From Alphaproteobacteria bacterium (GTDB lineage Bacteria > Pseudomonadota > Alphaproteobacteria > UBA3830): DNA of 8,618 nt. Positions 1-6,357 of the stretch are shown here, piece by piece. The stretch lies in contig BNWJ01000055.1 in NCBI GenBank assembly GCA_025998735.1, forward strand, positions 1-8,618, given 5' to 3'. The notes beneath the pieces are model-generated. The model did not search any database. It had not been told where the DNA came from and worked only from the letters and a program-made list of their open reading frames with translations. Each line of letters begins with the position of its first letter. Position 1 is the stretch's first letter. Position numbers and translations under genes: made by a program.

Positions 1-1133
1 ACTGTATCAATTATATAATCCTGCTCGTGATTTTCCAGAGCGGAATACAGCGGAATGCACATTATTCGCTTTCCAACGTACTCGGTATTTTCCAAATCGC
101 CCTCCTTGTAGCCAAACGCATCTTTGTAGTAGCTAAACAGATGTACAGGCGTATAGTAGGGTACCGAACCAATGGAATTTTCCTTCAAAAACATCATGAG
201 ATCGTCTCGTTTCGACTCATCCAAAACGCAAATGGGAAACAAATGTCCGGAATGTACAAAATCATATGCTGGAATTCCCTGAACGCTTATCTTATCGGAC
301 ATACCTGCAAACGCTTCCCGATATCTATCGGCGAGTTCACGACGTCTCGCATTGAGCTTCTCCACCTCTTGCAGCTGATGAATCCCGATAACCGATTGTA
401 TGTCCGACATATTGCTTTTGGAGCCCGGATACACAACATCATAATAGCAACTGGCATTTTTGGAAAATCTATCCCAAATGGATCGGTCTATGCCGTGAAA
501 TCGCTGAAGATTCAAAAAGCGCTGCTCGTTTTTTGAATTCGACACAACGCATCCGCCTTCCGCTGATGTCATATTTTTTATCGGATGAAAACTGAAGACC
601 TGCATATCGCCAAATGTTCCAATGCGCTTTCCCTTATAGCCGGATCCCATTGCGTGGGCGGCGTCTTCTATTACGCGAAGATTTTTGCGCTGAGCGATTT
701 CGTAGATGGGATCCAGATCAACCGACAATCCGGCGTAATGCACTGGCATAATGACTTTGGTCCTGGAAGTACAAGCGTCTAGAATTTTATTTGGATCTAT
801 GTTGTATGTGTCTCGTTCTATATCCACAAACACCGGCTTTGCTCCCAACATCGCAATGACATTTGCCGTTGCCGCAAAAGTCATGGATGTGGTTATGACC
901 TCGTCTCCTTCGCTTACGCCAATGACCATGAGAGCCGCCTGAAGTCCGGCCGTTGCAGATGTAAAGCACATTGCTGTTCTTCCGCGAAAATATTCGCTGA
1001 GCATTTCTTCAAAGCGCTGTGTCATGGGACCGGTCGCTAGCCATCCGGATCGCAAAACTTTCACAACATCTTCAATGGTCTCTTCACTAATGGTTGGTCT
1101 TGAAAGAGGTAAAAACTTATTAACTTTTTGCAA
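1..1133 (-). CDS. arnB: UDP-4-amino-4-deoxy-L-arabinose aminotransferase ArnB (DegT/DnrJ/EryC1/StrS family), 3' end cut by the window edge
   Basis: This is a PLP-dependent sugar aminotransferase. In the L-Ara4N pathway ArnB moves an amino group from glutamate to the UDP-4-keto-pentose in the cytoplasm. I translated 377 codons without a stop; the last visible residues (IIDT) are near the usual ArnB C-terminus (about 380 residues), so only a few are missing. Visible motifs: N-terminal FLPLSRPTIS and SGWLATGP, phosphate-binding SATAG at 59-63, VIEDAAHAMG with the PLP-nitrogen Asp at D157, and FSFHPIKN with the Schiff-base Lys at K186 followed by AEGG. The first in-frame start after an upstream stop is TTG at 1133-1131, preceded by GGAG nine bases away; the next ATG would delete the conserved N-terminus. 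The start lies inside the preceding gene, implying coupling. Related enzymes make other 4-amino sugars, but proximity to arnT favours L-Ara4N. Confidence 0.9.
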   Translation of the reverse strand, partial: MQKVNKFLPLSRPTISEETIEDVVKVLRSGWLATGPMTQRFEEMLSEYFRGRTAMCFTSATAGLQAALMVIGVSEGDEVITTSMTFAATANVIAMLGAKPVFVDIERDTYNIDPNKILDACTSRTKVIMPVHYAGLSVDLDPIYEIAQRKNLRVIEDAAHAMGSGYKGKRIGTFGDMQVFSFHPIKNMTSAEGGCVVSNSKNEQRFLNLQRFHGIDRSIWDRFSKNASCYYDVVYPGSKSNMSDIQSVIGIHQLQEVEKLNARRRELADRYREAFAGMSDKISVQGIPAYDFVHSGHLFPICVLDESKRDDLMMFLKENSIGSVPYYTPVHLFSYYKDAFGYKEGDLENTEYVGKRIMCIPLYSALENHEQDYIIDT

Positions 1134-1479
1134 CGAACACTACTCCAACTAATATTAACAAAATTCCAATCGCTCTGGACACCGAGATTGTTTCCGAAAG
1201 AAATAGCCATCCGCTAAATGCTGTTATTACAAACCCAAGACTGGTGATGGGATACAAAAAACTCAAGTCATACTGCGATAAAAGATATAACCACAAAAAA
1301 AGCGCCAATACAAATAGCGATACTCCGCCAAGAATGTAAATGTTGGTGACAGTGGAAACAAACAACGGTATTGGCGACTGCCTAAGGTTCAGCAATCCCA
1401 CGCCTTTTTTCAGGATTACCTGTGCCAACGAGTTCACCATCACCTGCATAAATATTAGAAAAAAATGTAAATATTTCAT
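1120..1479 (-). CDS. Small four-helix EamA/SMR-family membrane protein, ArnE/ArnF-like flippase subunit
   Basis: A 119-residue protein with four predicted membrane helices at roughly residues 4-22, 47-68, 72-93 and 99-117. The AQVILKKG segment after helix 1, the FLYPITSLGF segment (like the AYP motif of ArnE) and Glu96 in the SE pair before helix 4 are typical of short EamA/SMR transporters. ArnE and ArnF (about 110-130 residues) are proposed to flip undecaprenyl-phosphate-L-Ara4N across the inner membrane. Its place between arnT and arnB makes that the best guess. Only one such gene is visible, so it may act as a homodimer or with a partner elsewhere. Its ATG overlaps the arnT stop as ATGA (4 nt), there is no strong Shine-Dalgarno, and its 3' end overlaps arnB by 14 nt. 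A general small multidrug exporter is the alternative. Confidence 0.8.
   Translation of the reverse strand: MKYLHFFLIFMQVMVNSLAQVILKKGVGLLNLRQSPIPLFVSTVTNIYILGGVSLFVLALFLWLYLLSQYDLSFLYPITSLGFVITAFSGWLFLSETISVSRAIGILLILVGVVFVAKS
1143..1146 (-). promoter_or_regulatory. Shine-Dalgarno GGAG for the TTG start of arnB
   Basis: On the minus strand GGAG lies nine bases before TTG (1133-1131), inside the last codons of the EamA/SMR gene. An in-frame stop codon just upstream of the TTG rules out a longer ArnB, so this site decides the start. Confidence 0.6.
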
Positions 1480-3290
1480 TTATTGCTTATCACTGTAAAA
1501 CTCTTATCGAAATCTAATATGTGATGCATGCCAACTTTGGATGCAAATACTTCTCGATACTTTTCCTTGGATACTAGCAAGAAAATCCTCTTATCTGTTG
1601 TCTTCCAGAAGTCCCAGAATTCCTTATCCTGCCATATTACGTGTTTTTCCTTTTCCGCGTTTGCTCCAAATTCCAGCTCCCCAACGAAATTTACTATATT
1701 AACTGTGGAATTCAAATACACTGGAAAATCCTGATAATATCGATCGTAGCAAAACACCAGATCATCTTTGGTTTTGTTCATGCGAACGAATTCCGCCATA
1801 TTTTTGGTGGGTGGCTTCTTGACTTCCTGATAATAGGTGGATGCCTTATTTATGACCCACATCATGTTCGCTCCGAGAAACAGGAACAGCAGCAGAGCAT
1901 TGAACCTGTGAAATTTCAACCACTTTGGATACGCCGCTGCTAGCAACACAATTGCTGCAGTAATAAATATTCCACCAAACACGTAGATGAAAGTTTGCGC
2001 ATCTGGATCCTGCAGTACATCAGAGATCTGCGGTTTTGCAATGAAATAGGCAACCATTGCTATTCCAAACAGAAATATATTGGTTAATGCTCCATTCCTG
2101 AAATCGCGACTCTCGGACTTGATTGACTCGACGATATTGATTCCAGTGAGAAGAGCTAGCGGCTGCATTATTGGCAGAATATACGGAATTAATTTAGAGC
2201 TGGAAAACGAGAAGAAACCGAAAATCCCAAATATCCAACAGAGAAAAAACACATTTTCTGAAAACATTTGCTTTTTTCGAAAGGTGTTTTTTAACGCCAC
2301 CAGGGAAAATCCAGTCCACGGAAGGAATCCAACCAGCAAAACAGGCAGGAAGAACCACATTGGCTGATATCTTTCGTGAATAGTCGTTGTGTATCTCAGA
2401 AAATGCTCGACTACAAAATAAAAATGAAAGAAATCGCTATTTTTGCTTATTACCAAGATGTGCCACGGTAGAAATATCACCAGAAAAGCGACTATTCCCG
2501 GAACATACAGCATTTCGGGAATTTTCTTCCAATTTTTTGTGAATATAACCCACAGAAACGCGACAAACGCCGGCAGCACAATTCCTATGAGTCCCTTGGT
2601 GAGGCAGGCTAGTGCCGACAATACGTACATCGCTACAATATATCTCTCGCATAACCTTCCTCTATCCGGTATTTTTGTTGTCGATCCGGTGCTCGAATCC
2701 TCATGTACATCCGAGTACACTGCGGTTCTGCGCTCCGTGTCTCCTAAAAAATCCTCGGATATAGTAGATTCTGCAAGAGATGTAATAATTTTATGTGGTG
2801 CCTTATCTTTCCGAACGAATGCGGCAAAAAAACACCAGAGAGCTCCGCTCATAAACACCGATAGCACAAGATCCAGAATAATCAAATGACTATGTGCATA
2901 ATATAAAGCACTAGTGGCCAGGATGCCGGATGACAGCAATCCCACTCCATTATAATAGAATCTGCTTCCAACGAGAAACACACACAAACATCCCAATATC
3001 GCAAATATTACGATCCAGAGTCTCATGGATGTTTCGTTGATGCCAAAAGCTTTTATAGAGGCCGCCTGCATCCAATAGAAGAGCGCAGGTTTTTCGAAAT
3101 ATTTCAGTCCATTCAATCGTGGAGTTATGTAATCGCCGGAAACGACCATTTCCCGTGGGATTTCCACATATCTTCCCTCATCCGGATCCGCAAATGGACG
3201 AACTCCCATGTCATATGAAAAGAAAACCGCCAGAACCAACGCCAGCGCGAAAAACCCTCTGACTCCCTTAGGCCAATCCAAGCGATGCAT
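1476..3290 (-). CDS. arnT: ArnT-like lipid A 4-amino-4-deoxy-L-arabinose transferase (GT83, GT-C fold)
   Basis: A 604-residue inner-membrane GT-C glycosyltransferase that would move L-Ara4N from undecaprenyl phosphate to lipid A phosphates on the periplasmic side, lowering negative charge and binding of cationic peptides. The N-terminus has ADPDEGRYVEIPREM and then LNGLKYFEKP, both close to ArnT. D37, K67 and D140 match in spacing the functional residues I recall for Cupriavidus ArnT (D55, K85, D158). Many hydrophobic helices follow, then a soluble C-terminal domain from about residue 500. A hydrophilic stretch at about 160-216, rich in Ser, Thr, Asp and Glu, looks like an insertion and explains the length beyond the usual 550 or so. 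The ATG at 3290 is chosen because the reading frame further upstream runs into the tRNA gene, and because GGATAAGG sits just before it. The acceptor has not been shown, so another GT83 substrate is possible. Confidence 0.88.
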   Translation of the reverse strand: MHRLDWPKGVRGFFALALVLAVFFSYDMGVRPFADPDEGRYVEIPREMVVSGDYITPRLNGLKYFEKPALFYWMQAASIKAFGINETSMRLWIVIFAILGCLCVFLVGSRFYYNGVGLLSSGILATSALYYAHSHLIILDLVLSVFMSGALWCFFAAFVRKDKAPHKIITSLAESTISEDFLGDTERRTAVYSDVHEDSSTGSTTKIPDRGRLCERYIVAMYVLSALACLTKGLIGIVLPAFVAFLWVIFTKNWKKIPEMLYVPGIVAFLVIFLPWHILVISKNSDFFHFYFVVEHFLRYTTTIHERYQPMWFFLPVLLVGFLPWTGFSLVALKNTFRKKQMFSENVFFLCWIFGIFGFFSFSSSKLIPYILPIMQPLALLTGINIVESIKSESRDFRNGALTNIFLFGIAMVAYFIAKPQISDVLQDPDAQTFIYVFGGIFITAAIVLLAAAYPKWLKFHRFNALLLFLFLGANMMWVINKASTYYQEVKKPPTKNMAEFVRMNKTKDDLVFCYDRYYQDFPVYLNSTVNIVNFVGELEFGANAEKEKHVIWQDKEFWDFWKTTDKRIFLLVSKEKYREVFASKVGMHHILDFDKSFTVISNK

Positions 3291-3293
3291 ATA

Positions 3294-3301
3294 CCTTATC
3301 C
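3294..3301 (-). promoter_or_regulatory. Ribosome binding site GGATAAGG for arnT
   Basis: On the minus strand GGATAAGG ends three bases before ATG 3290; its GGA part is eight bases away. It falls in the 22-nt gap between the tRNA 3' end and arnT, and supports the ATG at 3290 over the upstream codon at 3347 that lies inside the tRNA. Confidence 0.55.
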
Positions 3302-3312
3302 GAAATATAGAA

Positions 3313-3386
3313 TGGAGCGGGTGAAGGGAATCGGACCCTCGTAACAAGCTTGGGAAGCTTATGCTCTACCATTGAGCTACACCCGC
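3313..3386 (-). tRNA. tRNA-Gly (anticodon CCC), CCA encoded
   Basis: A complete cloverleaf of 74 nt. The acceptor GCGGGTG pairs with CACCCGC over 7 bp, followed by discriminator T and an encoded CCA (3315-3313). The D arm is GCTC/GAGC with loop AATGGTA, which keeps G18G19. The anticodon arm is TAAGC/GCTTG with loop TTCCCAA, so the anticodon is CCC and reads GGG. The variable region is 4 nt and the T arm is GAGGG/CCCTT. It closely resembles E. coli glyU. The odd point is the T loop TCCGATT: position 55 is C where almost all tRNAs have U (pseudouridine). G18 and G19 are present, so G19-C56 can still form. It lies 22 nt upstream of arnT on the same strand. Confidence 0.95.
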
Positions 3387-3395
3387 ATGTGGAAG

Positions 3396-3424
3396 ATAAT
3401 AAATAAACAAAACGCAGATTGCAA
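3396..3424 (-). promoter_or_regulatory. Sigma70-like promoter for tRNA-Gly (and possibly the arn operon)
   Basis: On the minus strand: -35 TTGCAA (3424-3419), a 17-nt spacer, then -10 TATTAT (3401-3396). Transcription would start near 3389, about three bases before the mature tRNA 5' end. No terminator is visible between the tRNA and arnT, so the same transcript could run into arnT, the ArnE-like gene and arnB. Confidence 0.6.
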
Positions 3425-3466
3425 TTGTATTTTTGGTTTTTGTCTGACTTCATTCATATGGAAGGC

Positions 3467-3494
3467 TAGAAATCAAGGACTCCACTTGGAGCCC
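3467..3494 (-). terminator. Hairpin terminator candidate downstream of the GT-C gene
   Basis: Read on the minus strand, GGGCTCC, loop AAGT, GGAGTCC forms a 7-bp stem with one G-U pair and a 4-nt loop (3494-3477), followed by TTGATTTCTA. It begins 39 nt after the stop of the GT-C gene and upstream of the tRNA promoter, where a terminator is expected. The U tract is interrupted, so termination may be partial. The rest of 3387-3533 holds only the tRNA promoter. Confidence 0.5.
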
Positions 3495-3533
3495 TCTCAA
3501 ATGAGCATCCGAATGATATATACGCATTCAAGA

Positions 3534-5399
3534 TTATTGCTTCAGACGTTCAATTAGCATTTCCTTATTTATCTTTGCTATAATTATATTGTCGAATTTT
3601 TCCGATAGTTTCACGATGGTTATCCAGGGCGGAATATTTGTGTTATGAACTATCATGTTCGCTAAACTAGCGTGTTCCGCACTGGCGTGTGCTTTAGAAA
3701 TCGCCCGTTTCGCAAACGCTGATTTTTTTATAAAAATATATGAGGCATTTGTATCCAGCAGTATTTTTCCAACGGTTTTTTCCGAAAACGCGTCTTGCAT
3801 AACCTTATAGGACGAGATTATGCCTTCCTGCTGCCGGTGATATGGCGCTCCAAGAACGCTATGTTTTGTGTAATACAAAAGCTTTGGACCATCGTTGGAC
3901 GACGCCATAATTACCACTGGCGTATCCGATAGATTATCTATTTCTTTGTATAGCTCGCGTACCGTCAGCGTGCTGGTGGCTCCGTTTACTACTGCTGAGT
4001 TTGCTTCAATGTTGCAAGCACATCTCTCACACTTTGCCGAAGGTAGCGAGGCAGTAAGTGCAGGTGCGGCAAACACCGATTTCACGCTGTCTACAGTAGC
4101 AGATGTGAAAAAAACTCCGATCGTAATGAAAAATGTCACGATTATGCGACGGTTTCTACTATTCATTCCCAAATCAACCAGTAGAGGAAGGCTGAATAAA
4201 ATCGAGAACGGAAGCATTCTTACGGAAAAAAATGCGAATATCGTGTAGAATATGGTATTCAATATGAAAATCGACCATACAATACTCAATCTGCAAAAAC
4301 GTCTGTTAGCCAGGTAATAAATCTTGCGCGACACCGCCACCAATATGATAATTGCATATATTGCAAAATCAATTCCAAAATTACTCGCAAATACCGGCTT
4401 CATTTCGCTTATTTTACTGAGCCAAATTAATTTTACGTAGTCGCTAATGTCAGCTTCCATTCCCCGAAGAAATTTCGGATATGTAGCAAGAAATACCGCG
4501 GCAACGCAAATCAGGCCCAATCCAATGATGGATAGCTTTGCAAAAATCGACATTTGTATATTTTGCACAAACACGCATATCCCGAGAAAAATGGAAGCGC
4601 AGGTGAACAATGAGAAATGCACAATTGATATCTTGTCGTATTCAATTTTCGATATGGAGTCCAGTATGATTATTCCTACAAACAAAGCCGTCATAATGTT
4701 TTGCAGAAGTAATTTTTGTAGATCGCCAATTCCTCCAAGGGCAAGAAAGAAAAACAACGCATTGACAATCGCAATTGGTATCAATGTTTCCGGAGATATC
4801 CATATGCACAGCGCAGATATCAGTGACACCAGCACGTAGTCTTTCGTTCTATTAAAATTGTTGCACACGATTCTAACGACCGCATCTGTGAATATCAGCT
4901 CAAATAAAATGATAAAAGCGTGATGATCCGGTCTTCCAAACGAATATGTGTTGACGAGAGCAACGTGTGCCAAAAATATTGAGGCAACGATATTCGCATC
5001 GTATTTTTTCAAAATTCTGCAGACGATCTTGAAAAGAATTGCGATGCTTATGCATTTTACGATGGGACTAATGCAGAAGCAGACGTACTCAATTGCATTA
5101 TTTATGGAATCTGTAAAGAAATTGAGCAAATACGATGGAATTATTATAAAAAAATCGTAGAAACGTGTCCAATGTAGGCTGCAGCCAAAAGGGACATTGC
5201 TTCTTGCGATAACATTATTTGATAGATCAAAATGCGTAAAAAACTCTCGAATTCTGACCATTCTCATGTGATCGTCCGTATCGAGAAAATTGATGTGCCA
5301 TCCGAATGCGCTATAATAGGAAACGATGCTAAAGATAAATCCAATTATCATTAGCACGATTACTGTGGTCCTATTTCTGTTTGATTCACAATATTCCAT
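3534..5399 (-). CDS. STT3-like GT-C membrane glycosyltransferase of an alphaproteobacterial family (acceptor unknown)
   Basis: A 621-residue protein with a hydrophobic N-terminal helix, a long multi-helix membrane region to about residue 435 and a soluble, probably periplasmic, C-terminal domain. After helix 1 comes LDTDDHMRMVRIREF (D40, D42, D43), the acidic motif expected in the first external loop of GT-C enzymes such as STT3/PglB and ArnT. GCSLHWTRFYDF at 72-83 and GRPDHH at 155-160 follow. The soluble part has APYHRQQEGI at 518-527. I recognise this set from alphaproteobacterial proteins usually called hypothetical or STT3-like. Such enzymes use polyprenyl-phosphate sugars outside the membrane; donor and acceptor here are unknown. 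The soluble domain starts with a CxxCxC cluster (C457, C460, C462). The ATG at 5399 is preferred over an in-frame TTG two codons upstream because the transcript seems to start near 5403; no Shine-Dalgarno is visible. Confidence 0.72.
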   Translation of the reverse strand: MEYCESNRNRTTVIVLMIIGFIFSIVSYYSAFGWHINFLDTDDHMRMVRIREFFTHFDLSNNVIARSNVPFGCSLHWTRFYDFFIIIPSYLLNFFTDSINNAIEYVCFCISPIVKCISIAILFKIVCRILKKYDANIVASIFLAHVALVNTYSFGRPDHHAFIILFELIFTDAVVRIVCNNFNRTKDYVLVSLISALCIWISPETLIPIAIVNALFFFLALGGIGDLQKLLLQNIMTALFVGIIILDSISKIEYDKISIVHFSLFTCASIFLGICVFVQNIQMSIFAKLSIIGLGLICVAAVFLATYPKFLRGMEADISDYVKLIWLSKISEMKPVFASNFGIDFAIYAIIILVAVSRKIYYLANRRFCRLSIVWSIFILNTIFYTIFAFFSVRMLPFSILFSLPLLVDLGMNSRNRRIIVTFFITIGVFFTSATVDSVKSVFAAPALTASLPSAKCERCACNIEANSAVVNGATSTLTVRELYKEIDNLSDTPVVIMASSNDGPKLLYYTKHSVLGAPYHRQQEGIISSYKVMQDAFSEKTVGKILLDTNASYIFIKKSAFAKRAISKAHASAEHASLANMIVHNTNIPPWITIVKLSEKFDNIIIAKINKEMLIERLKQ

Positions 5400-5409
5400 A
5401 CACAAAGCA

Positions 5410-5439
5410 TATATAGCAAATTTATTTAAATTTTGTTAA
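5410..5439 (-). promoter_or_regulatory. Leftward promoter of the GT-C gene, near-leaderless
   Basis: On the minus strand: -35 TTAACA (5439-5434, five of six consensus), an 18-nt spacer ending in TGC, then -10 TATATA (5415-5410), which makes an extended -10. Transcription would start around 5403, only about four bases before ATG 5399. This agrees with the lack of any Shine-Dalgarno there. The -35 overlaps the -35 of the rightward promoter on the other strand. Confidence 0.5.
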
Positions 5440-5461
5440 GCGTTTTCCGGTGTGCTAGAAT
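5433..5461 (+). promoter_or_regulatory. Rightward promoter for the exported protein gene
   Basis: TTGTTA (5433-5438), a 17-nt spacer and TAGAAT (5456-5461) form a good sigma70-like promoter. The transcript would start near 5468. It leaves room for the GGAGG at 5476-5480 but makes the ATG at 5474 an unlikely start. The -35 shares five bases with the opposing -35. Confidence 0.6.
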
Positions 5462-5485
5462 ACCAATATTTTTATGGAGGATATT

Positions 5486-6295
5486 TTGAAAAATCTCGCA
5501 TACATATGTTTCTTACTATGTTTTTTTAACGCATATTCTAACGACGATTCCAAAAAAGGCGAATTTTCGCCGGAAACTATGAAAAACGACATTGGAAAAG
5601 GCAAAGACACTTCATTTGATCCAGAGGTCTACGCTGACATAAGTGATACTGCGATACAGAATGCCGTTTCATTTGACGGTGCAAGAGGGTTAATCGGATT
5701 CGGAATGGCAAAGCGAAGTTGTGGCGCATCTCTGAAGGGCGAAAAAAATTTCACATCGAACTCGATAACTGCATTTTATTTAACAATCGGCTTGGATTAC
5801 GCAAAATCTTTCAGAAAGGGACTTCTTTTGAGTGTCTGTGCATTGTGTGATATTTCGAAAAAAAGCAAGAAAAAGAGCGACTGGAGAGGTATGAACGCCA
5901 GCTATGACGATAAATATCATGATTTAAGTGGATCAAAAAGCGGATTTTTGGAAACAGGCATGTTTACTCCGTCACTGTCATTAAAATGCGGATATCATAT
6001 GAAAGAGTATAAGCTTGTTGCGTTTTTAAAATTGGGAATCTCGAGATTATCTCTAACATATAATTATATTTTAAATGAAAATGAACATTCTAGAGTTAAG
6101 ATAAATCCGATGGTACCGACGATTGGATTAGGAGCAGAGATGAAAATTAACAAAAAATGGGGATGTTTGGGTGAATTAAATTTCCCAATAAAAAGAACAA
6201 CTAAAGTAGAGCGCAATGGTGTTGAGCACTGCGTAAAAACCGGCGCTATAGATCTGCGATTACTCCTATCGCTTGCATTTCAGGATCCACAATAG
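5486..6295 (+). CDS. Exported protein, probable outer-membrane beta-barrel, family not recognised
   Basis: A 269-residue protein that I do not recognise by family. With the TTG start at 5486 it begins MKNLAYICFLLCFFNAYS, a clear signal peptide with likely cleavage after AYS. GGAGG at 5476-5480 is five bases before this TTG. An in-frame ATG at 5474 overlaps that Shine-Dalgarno and sits only about six bases from the predicted transcript start, so TTG is preferred. The mature part has a charged N-terminal stretch, then alternating short strands rich in Gly and aromatics (LIGFGMAKRS, FYLTIGLDYAKSF, FTPSLSLKCGY, VPTIGLGAEMKI, IDLRLLLSLAF). This looks like an outer-membrane barrel, with a hydrophobic-aromatic strand close to the C-terminus. 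It has several cysteines, including CALC in the middle. Function unknown; a surface-exposed host-interaction protein is possible but unsupported. Confidence 0.6.
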   Translation: MKNLAYICFLLCFFNAYSNDDSKKGEFSPETMKNDIGKGKDTSFDPEVYADISDTAIQNAVSFDGARGLIGFGMAKRSCGASLKGEKNFTSNSITAFYLTIGLDYAKSFRKGLLLSVCALCDISKKSKKKSDWRGMNASYDDKYHDLSGSKSGFLETGMFTPSLSLKCGYHMKEYKLVAFLKLGISRLSLTYNYILNENEHSRVKINPMVPTIGLGAEMKINKKWGCLGELNFPIKRTTKVERNGVEHCVKTGAIDLRLLLSLAFQDPQ

Positions 6296-6297
6296 GG

Positions 6298-6326
6298 TTT
6301 AGATGTCAAATGATCTATGCTATAAT
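6298..6326 (+). promoter_or_regulatory. Extended -10 promoter for gmk
   Basis: TTTAGA (6298-6303), a 17-nt spacer and a perfect TATAAT (6321-6326) preceded by TGC, making an extended -10. The start would be near 6332, between an in-frame ATG at 6310 and the ATG at 6358, so it supports 6358 as the gmk start. It begins two bases after the stop of the upstream gene. Confidence 0.6.
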
Positions 6327-6357
6327 GCCATATTGGATTTTATATGGATTGATTTTT

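Noticed and set aside
27..969. Open frames on the plus strand and a short minus frame within 27-969
   Set aside because: All overlap the continuous ArnB frame, which has family motifs; the others have no recognisable domain or ribosome site.
3291..3347. Extension of arnT upstream to a start at 3347
   Set aside because: It would read through 35 bases of a complete tRNA gene; the ATG at 3290 has a ribosome site and matches the family N-terminus.
6310..6357. Gmk extension starting at ATG 6310
   Set aside because: The extra hydrophobic residues are not part of the family and this ATG lies upstream of the -10 box at 6321-6326.
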